Source of the DNA: JAAELZ01 sp965223465
Lineage (GTDB): Bacteria; Pseudomonadota; Gammaproteobacteria; Arenicellales; Poriferihabitantaceae
Length of the DNA: 64,000 nt
Assembly (NCBI GenBank): GCA_965223465.1
Contig: OZ245025.1
Span: forward strand, 1,116,001 to 1,180,000
Direction: 5' to 3'
Shown here: piece after piece, positions 52,307 through 61,346 of the stretch
Layout of the letters: each line of letters starts with the position of its first letter
Position numbering within the stretch: the first letter of the stretch is position 1
The notes under the pieces: generated by a model
Databases searched by the model: none
Told to the model about the DNA's origin: nothing
Seen by the model: the letters and a program-made list of their open reading frames with translations, nothing else
Translations under genes and position numbers: made by a program

Positions 52307-53062
52307 TTACTTGGTTTTTCTATCGAGCGCCGTATTGATTGCAGTAAGCGTACCTAACAATATCCGCACATCTTCCTCAGAGGCGTCTGCTTTGTACATC
52401 AAACGGCGTATTTTGCGCATTACTTTTGTCGCATTTCCCTTGTAAAATTTAATTCTTTTCAATAAGTTATCAAGGCTATTAAAATAAAACTGTAGCTGCT
52501 CTGAGCTGGCAACTGGAGATTCATTTTTTTTCCCAATTGCAGTTGGATTCAATTTTGGGCCAAGCAACGCACTGCGAATCGAGAACGCTAACACCATCAC
52601 CGCAGCAGCCAGATTAAGTGAGGAATGCGCTTCGTCTACCGGGATATGCACCAGCGCTTGGCATAAATCCAGTTCCTCATTGGTTAGCCCACTGCGTTCT
52701 CGTCCGAACACAATGGCGATATCTCGCGCATCATTATGCTGTTGTATTTGTTCCGCAAGTTGTTGCGGACTGAGTTGTGGCCAGCTAATTGATCGTAATC
52801 GGGCTGTGGTCGCATATACATAGCCACAATCCGCAACTGCCTTTGCCAGGCTGGGATAAAGCTCAGCGCTGTCCAAAATGTCATCTGCGCCGGCAGCGCG
52901 TGCGGTAGCCTGCATACTTGGATATTCAGCAGGCCGAACCAGCGCTAAATTTGACAAGCCCATATTAGCCATCGCTCTTGCTGTAGCACCAATGTTCCCG
53001 GGATGACTGGTATGGACCAACACAATTTTGATGCGACTAAGTAGTGTATCAGGCAAATTCAT
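52307..53062 (-). CDS. trmJ: tRNA (cytidine/uridine-32-2'-O)-methyltransferase TrmJ
   Basis: A 251-residue SPOUT methyltransferase with IKIVLVHTSHPGNIGATARA at the start and IVFGRERSGLTNEELDLC, VHIPVDEAHSSLNLAAAV for the knot. It methylates position 32 of several tRNAs. In E. coli it is next to iscR; here the next gene is the A-type carrier. Confidence 0.96.
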   Translation of the reverse strand: MNLPDTLLSRIKIVLVHTSHPGNIGATARAMANMGLSNLALVRPAEYPSMQATARAAGADDILDSAELYPSLAKAVADCGYVYATTARLRSISWPQLSPQQLAEQIQQHNDARDIAIVFGRERSGLTNEELDLCQALVHIPVDEAHSSLNLAAAVMVLAFSIRSALLGPKLNPTAIGKKNESPVASSEQLQFYFNSLDNLLKRIKFYKGNATKVMRKIRRLMYKADASEEDVRILLGTLTAINTALDRKTK

Positions 53063-53082
53063 TCCAATAGATTGCCTTAGGC

Positions 53083-54309
53083 TCAGGCTTTACTGACGAT
53101 AACTTGGTGAATACGTCGCTGAGAAGCGTTCTTAATGGTGACGTCAAGCCCGTCTAGGGAGAATTTTTCCTTAGCGTCTGGAATTCGTTCGCTATGATTC
53201 AGTATCCAACGACTAACCGTGTCGGTTGATTTATCTGGAAGCACAATATCGAAATATTGCTCCAATACCCGCAATTCAGTCGCGCCATCAATGGAAATTT
53301 TATTCTTGGATAACTCAGTAAATTCGGTAGGCGGTTTATCACTTTCGTCATAAATTTCGCCCACTAATTCTTCCATCAAATCTTCCAGGGTCACCACACC
53401 GACCATCAGCCCATGATCATCTACCACCACGGCCATGTGCATATTATGCCGTCTTAAGGTTCTAAAAAGCTCTTCAATCGGTTGATTGGGCGGGCAAAAT
53501 AGGGGGTCATGCGCTATTTCCCTAACTTTTATTTCGGTATTTCCACCGATCACCGCGTTGATAAAATCACGCAGATGTAGCACGTAGAATATCTCGTTCG
53601 GATCCTTGCCGTGCAATGGAATGCGGGTATGCGGTTTTCCCAATACTTTAGACGATATCTCCTTTATTTTACTGCGCCCATCTAAGGCAAAAACCTGACG
53701 CCTCGGCGTCATAACATCTTCCACCCTCAGATCAGTAAAATCAAACACCCGCTCAATAAACTGCCGTTCATGGGATTCGATCGTGCCTTCTCGTTCGCCG
53801 TGCTCAACCAAGCTTACCAGCTCAGTTTCTGTCACCGTTGGATCTTGCTCGGCACCCACACTCTTGCCCAACCAAGTCGTCAACTGGCCAAACAACCAAA
53901 CCAGCGGGTATATCAGTCGCATGAATAACAGCATCAGCGGCGCGATAAACAGTGATATTCGCTCAGAATAACGCGTTGCGAGACTCTTAGGCGTGATTTC
54001 TCCAAACACCAAAATCAGCATGGTGAGTACGCCCACCGCCACCCCTGGGCCCATTTTACCCAAACGTTCGGTCGCGATAACGGTTGCCAACGCAGATGCA
54101 GCAATATTCACCACATTGTTTCCAATCAATATAGTGATCAACATTCTTGAAGGGTCCCGCTTAAGCTCTAATAAGGCCTTCGCCCCGCGCCGACCTTCTT
54201 TTACCAAGCCTTCGGCACGCGCCATCGATAAAGTTACCAGCGCGGTTTCGGATCCTGAAAATACGCCTGACAGAATGAGCAGGACAATTAAAATGAGCAC
54301 GTCGTTCAC
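53083..54309 (-). CDS. CNNM/CBS-domain transporter, HlyC/CorC family
   Basis: A 408-residue protein with a CNNM membrane domain of several helices (VLILIVLLILSGVFSGSETA, VGVLTMLILVFGEITPKSLA), two CBS domains (VMTPRRQVFALDGRSK, FRTLRRHNMHMAVVVDDHG) and a C-terminal CorC_HlyC transporter-associated domain. It is of the CorB/YfjD type linked to magnesium or cobalt efflux. First gene of the leftward block. Confidence 0.9.
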   Translation of the reverse strand: MNDVLILIVLLILSGVFSGSETALVTLSMARAEGLVKEGRRGAKALLELKRDPSRMLITILIGNNVVNIAASALATVIATERLGKMGPGVAVGVLTMLILVFGEITPKSLATRYSERISLFIAPLMLLFMRLIYPLVWLFGQLTTWLGKSVGAEQDPTVTETELVSLVEHGEREGTIESHERQFIERVFDFTDLRVEDVMTPRRQVFALDGRSKIKEISSKVLGKPHTRIPLHGKDPNEIFYVLHLRDFINAVIGGNTEIKVREIAHDPLFCPPNQPIEELFRTLRRHNMHMAVVVDDHGLMVGVVTLEDLMEELVGEIYDESDKPPTEFTELSKNKISIDGATELRVLEQYFDIVLPDKSTDTVSRWILNHSERIPDAKEKFSLDGLDVTIKNASQRRIHQVIVSKA

Positions 54310-54392
54310 GGGCGGTATTATAAGGCGCGCAAGCGCTGAGTGGCACGTTTGATAATGGTTTTTTTACGCATTTAATGCAGGTTTTTTATCCT

Positions 54393-54542
54393 ATGCGATT
54401 CTATCCAAGATTTCTATGGATCATGCTGATATTTAGTGCCTTAGCATCAATTAGCCAACAAACGCGTGCTAGCTTTTGCCTGCGCGAGCAGGTAGATTGG
54501 ACGGTCAGTACAATAAAGCATATTAGTCATGAAACAAGCTAA
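54393..54542 (+). CDS. possible small exported protein
   Basis: A 49-codon frame with a signal-peptide-like start (FYPRFLWIMLIFSALASISQ) and two Cys-containing polar residues after. Its stop lies inside the next gene's beginning. There is only a weak AGG before the ATG. It may be a chance frame in the gap between divergent genes. Confidence 0.3.
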   Translation: MRFYPRFLWIMLIFSALASISQQTRASFCLREQVDWTVSTIKHISHETS

Positions 54543-54945
54543 CTACCCCATCGCTGGTGCCTGCCAATGCGGTAACGTCACTTTTAAATTATTGGCTCCA
54601 CCAAAAGCAGTAATCGCGTGCCATTGTAAACATTGCCAAAAACTTGCAACCAGCGCATTCAGTATTACTGCGATGGTCAATGCGGAAGATATCGAGTTTT
54701 CGGGCGAATTGCGTGAATGGGAACGTTCTGCCGATAGCGGCAATCGAAATGTAGCCAAATTCTGCCCAAATTGCGGGAACCGGATTTATCATATTAACCC
54801 CGAAGAACCAGAGCTCATTAAACTAAAAGCTGCGACCAGCCTTGAAAACACTGATATCTTAAACCCAAGCGTACATGTCTGGCTTAAGCAAAAACAAAGT
54901 TGGTATGAAGTACCAGAGGGTGTGATACAAAAACAAACCCAGTAA
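54529..54945 (+). CDS. GFA-family (CENP-V-like) zinc protein
   Basis: A 138-residue protein with the zinc Cys sets of the glutathione-dependent formaldehyde-activating family: ACQCGNVTF, CHCKHCQKL and FCPNCGNRIY. Many members are misannotated as formaldehyde enzymes; the fold binds zinc and the substrate is unknown. It is expressed opposite to the CNNM gene. Confidence 0.88.
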   Translation: MKQANYPIAGACQCGNVTFKLLAPPKAVIACHCKHCQKLATSAFSITAMVNAEDIEFSGELREWERSADSGNRNVAKFCPNCGNRIYHINPEEPELIKLKAATSLENTDILNPSVHVWLKQKQSWYEVPEGVIQKQTQ

Positions 54946-54988
54946 CTGGCAGTAGTTATATTGAGCACATAAACTAAATGGCAACCGT

Positions 54989-55600
54989 ATGAATCGAGCA
55001 AAGCTTAAACAAGCAGAAACCGATTTTCTGGCGCGATACCCGGGTGGTTTTAAGCACCCAGAAATGGTAGCGATTGGTAAAAAGCACCCGATAGCAAAAA
55101 TGACCGATTTTGCCCACCAGGCCTTTGCAGAACCCCAATTTGCCTACCCAGATAAAATTGTTGCGGCGATGAGCACCGGTATCTCACGATCATCTATGGT
55201 CTCTATGTTCGAAAAACCAAAATTTCGTGACTTTATCAAATCCATGCCCGTAATCGACCAGGAAGCACTCGCCGAAGCGCTTTATGAACAACTACATGGA
55301 GACCAGGCGGCGGGGTTTGAAGCAATGGTAGAACAACTAAAACCTATGAAGCTCGCTAAATGGACATTATTGACCATTCTGCCGCTTTATTTCCGCCCGA
55401 ACCATGAAGTATTCGTCAAACCAACAACGACCAAGGGCATCATCAATTTATTAGCACTCGACATGCAGTACAAACCTTTGCCCAGTTGGGCCTTTTATCG
55501 CGAATATCGTGAATTAATTAATAAAATAAAAGGTGAGGTAGACCCAAGTCTTTCGCCGAATAATGCCGCGTTTAGCGGTTTTCTGATGATGAGCGCATAA
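54989..55600 (+). CDS. conserved hypothetical protein
   Basis: A 203-residue soluble helical protein (LKQAETDFLARYPGGFKHPE at the start, KWTLLTILPLYFRPNHEVFV in the middle). It has no signal peptide or membrane segment and no motif I recognise. It follows the GFA gene by 43 bases and may be cotranscribed. Confidence 0.7.
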   Translation: MNRAKLKQAETDFLARYPGGFKHPEMVAIGKKHPIAKMTDFAHQAFAEPQFAYPDKIVAAMSTGISRSSMVSMFEKPKFRDFIKSMPVIDQEALAEALYEQLHGDQAAGFEAMVEQLKPMKLAKWTLLTILPLYFRPNHEVFVKPTTTKGIINLLALDMQYKPLPSWAFYREYRELINKIKGEVDPSLSPNNAAFSGFLMMSA

Positions 55601-55625
55601 AACGAAGCACTTTTTTAGGATATAA

Positions 55626-56528
55626 CTATTGCCCACGCCGTACGATAAACAAGCCGGTCACTATTAATGCCAGGGAAATAAATAGATTTAGAGAAATTTG
55701 TTCCGCGAGAAAAATTGCCGCCAAGATTACCCCAAACACTGGAATTAAATTCAAACCGACAGATAAAGCCGACATACCAATATTTTGAATTAAGTAGTAG
55801 CGCAAAATATAGCCCAGTGCCGTTGGAAATAAACCTAAATAAAGTAAACCGATCCAGCTAGTGCGACTGAAATTACCCAATGGCAGGCCCTCAATCGACA
55901 GGGACAATACTAACAAGCTTAAACTGGCCATACCAAGTACCAAGCCGGAAAGCTGCAATGACGAAAAAGCGCGCATTCGGCGCACAATTAAACCAGACGT
56001 GACATAGCAAGCCGAACCTAACATGGCAGCACCTTGACCCAATAGATTACCACCCAAACCCTGTAACGCATCCCAGCCAACCAGGATTAGAATTCCACTG
56101 AAGCCCAATAAAGCACCACCTACTTTAAAGCGCGTTAACTGATCGTCGGTTGTGGTGAAATGACTCCCCAGGATGGCTAAAAAAGGCCCCACGCCCATTA
56201 AGATAGACGCCACACCTGCATCAATGGTTTGCTCTGCCCAGGAAATTAAGAAAAATGGCGCCACCACATTGAGCGCCATAACCACACTCAGTAAACGCCA
56301 TTCCTTTGCTGATTCGGGCCATTCAATGCCTTGGTATATTACGATGGGTAACAAGGCAAGAAATGCAATCACCACCCGCATAGTCGCCAACCAAAGGGGG
56401 CCGGTATCAGGCACCACGACTTTGATGACTAAAAATGCAGAAGCCCATATTACGGTCAAACTCAGCAACAAACTGATATCCCAGTGATTGGGTTTGCGAA
56501 TACTGGGTTGGGAGGAGTTGCCGCTCAT
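55626..56528 (-). CDS. EamA/RhaT-type DMT exporter
   Basis: A 300-residue protein with ten membrane helices in two EamA halves (SLTVIWASAFLVIKVVVP in the first, QGAAMLGSACYVTSGLIVRR beginning the second). It would export a small metabolite such as an amino acid. Substrate not known. The 248-base gap upstream of it toward the next gene holds nothing I recognise. Confidence 0.9.
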   Translation of the reverse strand: MSGNSSQPSIRKPNHWDISLLLSLTVIWASAFLVIKVVVPDTGPLWLATMRVVIAFLALLPIVIYQGIEWPESAKEWRLLSVVMALNVVAPFFLISWAEQTIDAGVASILMGVGPFLAILGSHFTTTDDQLTRFKVGGALLGFSGILILVGWDALQGLGGNLLGQGAAMLGSACYVTSGLIVRRMRAFSSLQLSGLVLGMASLSLLVLSLSIEGLPLGNFSRTSWIGLLYLGLFPTALGYILRYYLIQNIGMSALSVGLNLIPVFGVILAAIFLAEQISLNLFISLALIVTGLFIVRRGQ

Positions 56529-56776
56529 GGCGCGGAATATAACCTATTTTGGTAACGTTACATGATTTGTTTATTTTCTCTCTGGCTTAGGCAAGCCAAT
56601 TCTGGAATTAGCCCCTGCATTATGTCGATATATTATTAAATATTACTCGTAAGTAACTATTTTCATGATTTTCTTATCCTCTATTCCCTGCACCGATCTT
56701 GTGTAAATCTAATACTTGTGTGTATGGGTTTAAGGTAGCTGATGTAGATATACAAACTGAAGAACCGGTAATATCA

Positions 56777-58168
56777 CTAATTTAAGCCCAGCTCTTTTTC
56801 AACTTCTGTCAAACAGGTGTCGATAATACTCATTGCATCATCCATTTGGTCTTTTGTGGTTATCAACGCCGGGGTGAAGGTCAATACATTGCCCATAGTC
56901 GTTTTAAAACTGAGACCTTTTGCTAACGCGCGGTATAGCACACTGTCAGCAGCATCATTGGCTGGCGCGCGGCTATCACGATCCAGTACCAGCTCTGCAC
57001 CAAACAAGAACCCACGCCCACGCACATCGCCAATCAATTCATGATGCTGTTGCATTTCTTGTAATCGCGCCAGCGCATATTCACCCACGCTCTTCGCATT
57101 TTCCACCAAGCCCTCATCCTCAATAATTTCCAGTGTGGTTAGCGCAGCACGACAACTAACTGGATTTTTTTCGTGCGTGTAATGACCGTAAGCAAATTGC
57201 TCAGCAATATCTAGATCTGGGTGGCAGATCGTCGCAGAAATGGGGAGCACGCCACCACCAAGACTCTTCCCAATTACTAAAATATCCGGCACGACTTCGT
57301 CATACTCACACGAGAACATCTTGCCCGTTTTACCCAGCCCAGTCGGTATCTCATCAAAAATCAACAGCGCGCCGAATTCATCACAAGCCTGGCGAACTTT
57401 TTGCCAGAATCCGGGCGGCGCGATATACGGGACAGCACGCGTTGGTTCTGCAATTACTGCGCCCACATCGCCTTCTTTCTGTAATACGTAACGGATCGTG
57501 TTAGCGCAGAGCTCACCCGAGCCTTCGGTTACGCCCCACGCATTGCGGTAATCTCCAAAAGGCGGAACATGTTCAGTACCGGATAAGAGCGGCCCGATGG
57601 GGCCTGAGCGAAACATCTCCTCTCCACCCACCGAACGTGCCGCAAACCCGGCCCCATGAAAAGCATCCCAAAATGAGACCGTTTTAAATCTTCCAGTTTT
57701 AGCTCGCGCATAGGCCAATGCAATCTCAATCGCGTCAGATCCTCCCGTCGCAAAAAGTACTTTTCCCAACTCACCCGGGCTAATCTCCGCAAGTTTTTCA
57801 GCCAGTTCGACCGCTGGTTCACAAGTAAATCGCCTCGGCGCAAAAGGCAGGTCATCGAGCTGCTTTTTAATGGCGGCGACTAAACGAGGATGCCCGTAAC
57901 CTATATGATGTACGTTATTGCCGTGGAAATCCATCATATGACGCCCCCGATTGTCTTCAATCCAAATGCCTTCAGCCTTGGTGACTACAGAGAGGCACGG
58001 CGTTGAAACTGACTGATGTAAAAAGGCCTGTGAATCACGCCGCAACAACTCACTGGCTTTCTGGTCTACATGGTGTTTCTGCCATATTTTACGACGTGGT
58101 GAGAAATTGACATCACCTTCAGCCCCTTGTGGCGCATGGTATTGTCGTTTATCAGTTGAGCCGCTCAT
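56777..58168 (-). CDS. class III PLP-dependent enzyme (aminotransferase or PbfA-like lyase)
   Basis: A 463-residue fold-type I enzyme: FATGGSDAIEIALAYARAKT binds the cofactor phosphate, SFWDAFHGAGFAARSVGG, the Asp of LLIFDEIPTGLGKTG, and the Schiff-base Lys in VIGKSLGGGVLPISATI. The N-terminus (RRDSQAFLHQSVSTPCLS) and FGDYRNAWG parts recall (R)-1-hydroxy-2-aminoethylphosphonate ammonia-lyases (PbfA). No phosphonate genes are near, so the substrate is left open. Aspartate-type aminotransferase is the broader label. Confidence 0.82.
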   Translation of the reverse strand: MSGSTDKRQYHAPQGAEGDVNFSPRRKIWQKHHVDQKASELLRRDSQAFLHQSVSTPCLSVVTKAEGIWIEDNRGRHMMDFHGNNVHHIGYGHPRLVAAIKKQLDDLPFAPRRFTCEPAVELAEKLAEISPGELGKVLFATGGSDAIEIALAYARAKTGRFKTVSFWDAFHGAGFAARSVGGEEMFRSGPIGPLLSGTEHVPPFGDYRNAWGVTEGSGELCANTIRYVLQKEGDVGAVIAEPTRAVPYIAPPGFWQKVRQACDEFGALLIFDEIPTGLGKTGKMFSCEYDEVVPDILVIGKSLGGGVLPISATICHPDLDIAEQFAYGHYTHEKNPVSCRAALTTLEIIEDEGLVENAKSVGEYALARLQEMQQHHELIGDVRGRGFLFGAELVLDRDSRAPANDAADSVLYRALAKGLSFKTTMGNVLTFTPALITTKDQMDDAMSIIDTCLTEVEKELGLN

Positions 58169-58443
58169 GGCCGATATTTGGTCTAAGTTTAGGTATAAGA
58201 TTTTGGCTAATTATGATATCGCTAACAAACAAAGCAATTTCTGATGCTCGGTAGGCCTAAGGCCCTACCCTAAAAAGCGGGTGTTATTCCGCTGGCACCC
58301 AGCCGATTGAGTAGCATACCATCATAAATCGTATCGATACCAGTCAGACCCTAAGTCGCCTTCGCAAACTTCACGAAGGTCGGAAATTCCGGAGACGAGC
58401 GAATAAAAATCACCTAAAAGATACTGACTATTACTTGGTATTT
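58169..58443. other. gene-free segment with two inverted repeats
   Basis: The gap between the PLP enzyme and rpfF holds GGTAGGCCT/AGGCCCTACC (58250-58269) and GGGTG/CACCC over a 12-base loop (58279-58300). There are broken frames with protein-like pieces on the minus strand but no intact gene. It might be the remains of a gene. Confidence 0.4.
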
Positions 58444-59403
58444 TCAGAAACCTCGCTTTTGTTGGGCGCGTATCAGGTAGTTCATGTGGCCAAGATCCCT
58501 ATCGTTTAATGTCATAGCGGTATCCACCCAAATATCCACAACCGACATCAGAGATTCGCGCGTAACTGGATCGGCACTACGAACTGCGCGACGTAGGGCG
58601 CGAGCTGCATGCCGATTTCTTCGGTTGCGTAAAACATATTCCCGCACCGCCTGCTCACCCTTGCCTTCGTCTGCGAGCACATCCACGATACCCATTTCAT
58701 AGAGTTCTTCCGCGTTGTATGTCTTGCCGCTCAAAATCATCTTTTCAGCCGCTACCGGTGATATTCTCCTGCTCAGAAACTGGTAAGCACCCATACCTGG
58801 AAACATATTGAACAACACTTCCGGTAGACCCATTTCAACTTGTTTTTCAGCAATCAGTACATTGGCAGATAAAGCCGCTTCCATTCCACCACCCATTGCA
58901 TTGCCTCTAACCAGCGCGATTGTAGTCATGGGTAGATCCATGGCAACATGGTTTTGATATACCAACTCAACACTTGCACGCGCATAAGCCTGTAACGCTT
59001 GTCGATCACCATTCTTAATAAGCGTGTAGAAGTGGGGTAAATCTCCACCCAGGTTGAACGTTTTAGCTATTTCGGAAGTCAGCACCAAGTATTCTGGTGG
59101 ACTAGAAGCGATATCAGTACGCGAATCTGCTTGATAACGGTTAGTAAAAGCAATCTGAAAATCACGAAATGCCTGAATGAGTTCGGGCGTGAATTTTGCC
59201 GGGCAATCTGGGCGCATACTCAGCCAGAAAACTGACGAATCGGCATCGAGACGCGTGTTAAAAAACTGATCAACGGGATTTGTTTCTCGATAAGGTGAAA
59301 ATAATTGTTGATGAAAGGAAGTTTTTTCTGTATAGTCGTTAATGGGGAAAACTTTTCTTGGGTTAATGACGGATCGGTCTGCTTCGATAGATTGTTGAAT
59401 CAT
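58444..59403 (-). CDS. rpfF: RpfF-like DSF synthase (crotonase family)
   Basis: A 319-residue crotonase that matches Xanthomonas RpfF along its length: LTSEIAKTFNLGGDLPHFY, IALVRGNAMGGGMEAALSAN, MGLPEVLFNMFPGMGAYQFL, and the end VVDIWVDTAMTLNDRDLGHM. The two catalytic Glu are kept at 175 (GGGMEAAL) and 195 (LPEVLF), 20 residues apart as in RpfF. It would dehydrate 3-hydroxyacyl-ACP and release cis-2-unsaturated fatty acids as signal. It diverges from an ACP gene across 231 bases. Confidence 0.93.
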   Translation of the reverse strand: MIQQSIEADRSVINPRKVFPINDYTEKTSFHQQLFSPYRETNPVDQFFNTRLDADSSVFWLSMRPDCPAKFTPELIQAFRDFQIAFTNRYQADSRTDIASSPPEYLVLTSEIAKTFNLGGDLPHFYTLIKNGDRQALQAYARASVELVYQNHVAMDLPMTTIALVRGNAMGGGMEAALSANVLIAEKQVEMGLPEVLFNMFPGMGAYQFLSRRISPVAAEKMILSGKTYNAEELYEMGIVDVLADEGKGEQAVREYVLRNRRNRHAARALRRAVRSADPVTRESLMSVVDIWVDTAMTLNDRDLGHMNYLIRAQQKRGF

Positions 59404-59634
59404 TGATATATACTCCTCGTGTATTTAAGACACAGGACCGTTTGCCCGTGCCAAAAGTTGGCTAAAGCACTAGATTACCGCAGTCGGGCGATAAACTGAA
59501 CCTTTTGCGCTTAAATCTCCGCTAATTAATCAGTAAAAACAATACATTCGGATAGTATTGTGATCCTAAACTAAAGCATTGAGTGGAGAATAGGCTATAC
59601 TCGCCATAAATTAAAATACGTAATAGGGGCGTCT

Positions 59635-59910
59635 GTGCCGATGAATCAACAAAATCTCACATCTAAAGACATTCTTCAGAAAATTTATACCGTCGTGTTT
59701 GAAGTGTCAGGTATTGAAACTTCGCAGCTGAATGCAGAACTTTCGATCAATGAAGAAATAGCACCCAGTTCACTGGATCGTCTTACACTTTTGATGGCTT
59801 TGGAAGATGAATTTTCAGGATCAATTGCAGAAGAAGAGTTGAAAGACATTCTGACCCTTGGAGACTTGATAAAATTTGTGGAAGGCAAGTATGCAGAAAA
59901 ATTCGCCTGA
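59635..59910 (+). CDS. dedicated acyl carrier protein
   Basis: A 91-residue protein of the ACP family: an acidic four-helix bundle with the phosphopantetheine attachment Ser at 46 in APSSLDRLTLL (DSL-type motif with Ser in the place of Asp) and LMALEDEFSGSIAEEELKDI. It is too divergent to be the house-keeping AcpP. It starts GTG/ATG closely after AGGGGCGT. It is followed by the ketosynthase after 34 bases. Confidence 0.9.
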   Translation: MPMNQQNLTSKDILQKIYTVVFEVSGIETSQLNAELSINEEIAPSSLDRLTLLMALEDEFSGSIAEEELKDILTLGDLIKFVEGKYAEKFA

Positions 59911-59944
59911 TTTCGGGTGACTTCCTGCAAATTCTGTAACCATA

Positions 59945-61315
59945 GTGAAAAATAGAAATGTGGTGATCACGGGTATGGGCACTCTCTGCCCCCTGGGACT
60001 CACCGCAGACAAATTCTGGCAGGCCTGTTTGGCCGGAAAGCAGGCAGCAACCCATATTCCTGAACAATGGCTTGAGTTCGCAGATTACTCCTCGAAATAC
60101 TGGGCCCCATTGCCCGAAATAGATTATTCTGCACTGGGTATTAGCAGAATAGACAATATGCGACTAGACCCAGTGAGTAAATTGGGCTTATCCGCAACCC
60201 ACCAGGCACTAAAAGATGCAAAGATCATCGCTCGACCACTTGACCGTAGAAATAGCATGTTTGAGCTGGAAGGTATTAAACAGGAGCGAGCCGGCGTCAT
60301 CCTGGGAACCGGAATTGGCGGACTGAACACCACGCTTGAATCTCACTCGGTGCACCTGCTCTCCCGTAATTGTCGGGCAATTGAGCAGATTCTGGATACT
60401 GAAACGCTTGACTCTGGCGTTCGACAGGAACTCCATCAGTTATTGAACCACATGCAGCATCCGACGCGCTATAACCCGTTCACGGTCTCAATGATTATGA
60501 GCAATTCCATCGGCGCGAATATCGGGATACGCTACCAGTGCAATGGACCGAATAAGGCGATTTCCATCGCCTGTGCTTCCGGTACGGCGGCACTTGGAAG
60601 TGCGTACAACGCCATACAAAATGATCAACTGGATTTCGTGATCTCGGGTGGGGTGGAGTACAAATATGATAATATCGGGGCGGTGTTTAGGGGATATGAT
60701 GTAGCGGGTACGCTGGCGCATGATTTCCCGTCACCGCAGGAAGCAAACCGACCGTTTGATCAACGGCGCAATGGTTTCTTATTCAGCGAAGGCGCCGCTG
60801 CAATACTGATCCTAGAAGAAAAACAGCATGCACTTGAGAGGGGTGCAAACATTATCGCCGAAATCAGCGCCTACGCGGAAAGCTTTGACGCCACCAGCAT
60901 CATGCAACCCGACCCTGGGGGCGAGCAGATCGAAAGAATGATCCGCAACGCGCTGCAGCAGTCGGATCTATCCCCCACTGAACTCGACTATATCAATACG
61001 CATGGCACTGGAACTATCGCCAATGACGAAACTGAATGTCAAATAATTGAGCGAATTTTTTCTGCAGGCCCGGTTGTAAATTCAACCAAATCTCTGGTGG
61101 GGCATACTATCGGGGCGAGCGGTGCACTCGAAGCACAGGTTGTAGCACTCAGTATAAGAGACCAGCAAACCCATGGAAATATTAATCTTGATGATCCAAT
61201 CGCAGATATAAACTTGCTTAAAAATGGAAAAAAGCTTGAAATTTCATCAGCTTTGACGCATTCTTTCGCCTTCGGTGGGCACAATTGTGCTCTACTGCTT
61301 AAGAAACCAGGCTAA
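59945..61315 (+). CDS. beta-ketoacyl-ACP synthase (FabF/KAS II type), dedicated
   Basis: A 456-residue condensing enzyme with the Cys-His-His triad: Cys210 in IACASGTAAL, His353 in INTHGTGT and His387 in LVGHTIGASG. It starts KNRNVVITGMGTLCPLGLTA, as in FabF. It is about 40 residues longer than typical FabF, with extra sequence in residues 110 to 180. With the adjacent ACP it could make or elongate the acyl chain used for the signal. The start codon is GTG or TTG-like with weak RBS. Confidence 0.9.
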   Translation: MKNRNVVITGMGTLCPLGLTADKFWQACLAGKQAATHIPEQWLEFADYSSKYWAPLPEIDYSALGISRIDNMRLDPVSKLGLSATHQALKDAKIIARPLDRRNSMFELEGIKQERAGVILGTGIGGLNTTLESHSVHLLSRNCRAIEQILDTETLDSGVRQELHQLLNHMQHPTRYNPFTVSMIMSNSIGANIGIRYQCNGPNKAISIACASGTAALGSAYNAIQNDQLDFVISGGVEYKYDNIGAVFRGYDVAGTLAHDFPSPQEANRPFDQRRNGFLFSEGAAAILILEEKQHALERGANIIAEISAYAESFDATSIMQPDPGGEQIERMIRNALQQSDLSPTELDYINTHGTGTIANDETECQIIERIFSAGPVVNSTKSLVGHTIGASGALEAQVVALSIRDQQTHGNINLDDPIADINLLKNGKKLEISSALTHSFAFGGHNCALLLKKPG

Positions 61316-61346
61316 TGGAGGTACTGCAACTGCAGTTCGAGATGAA

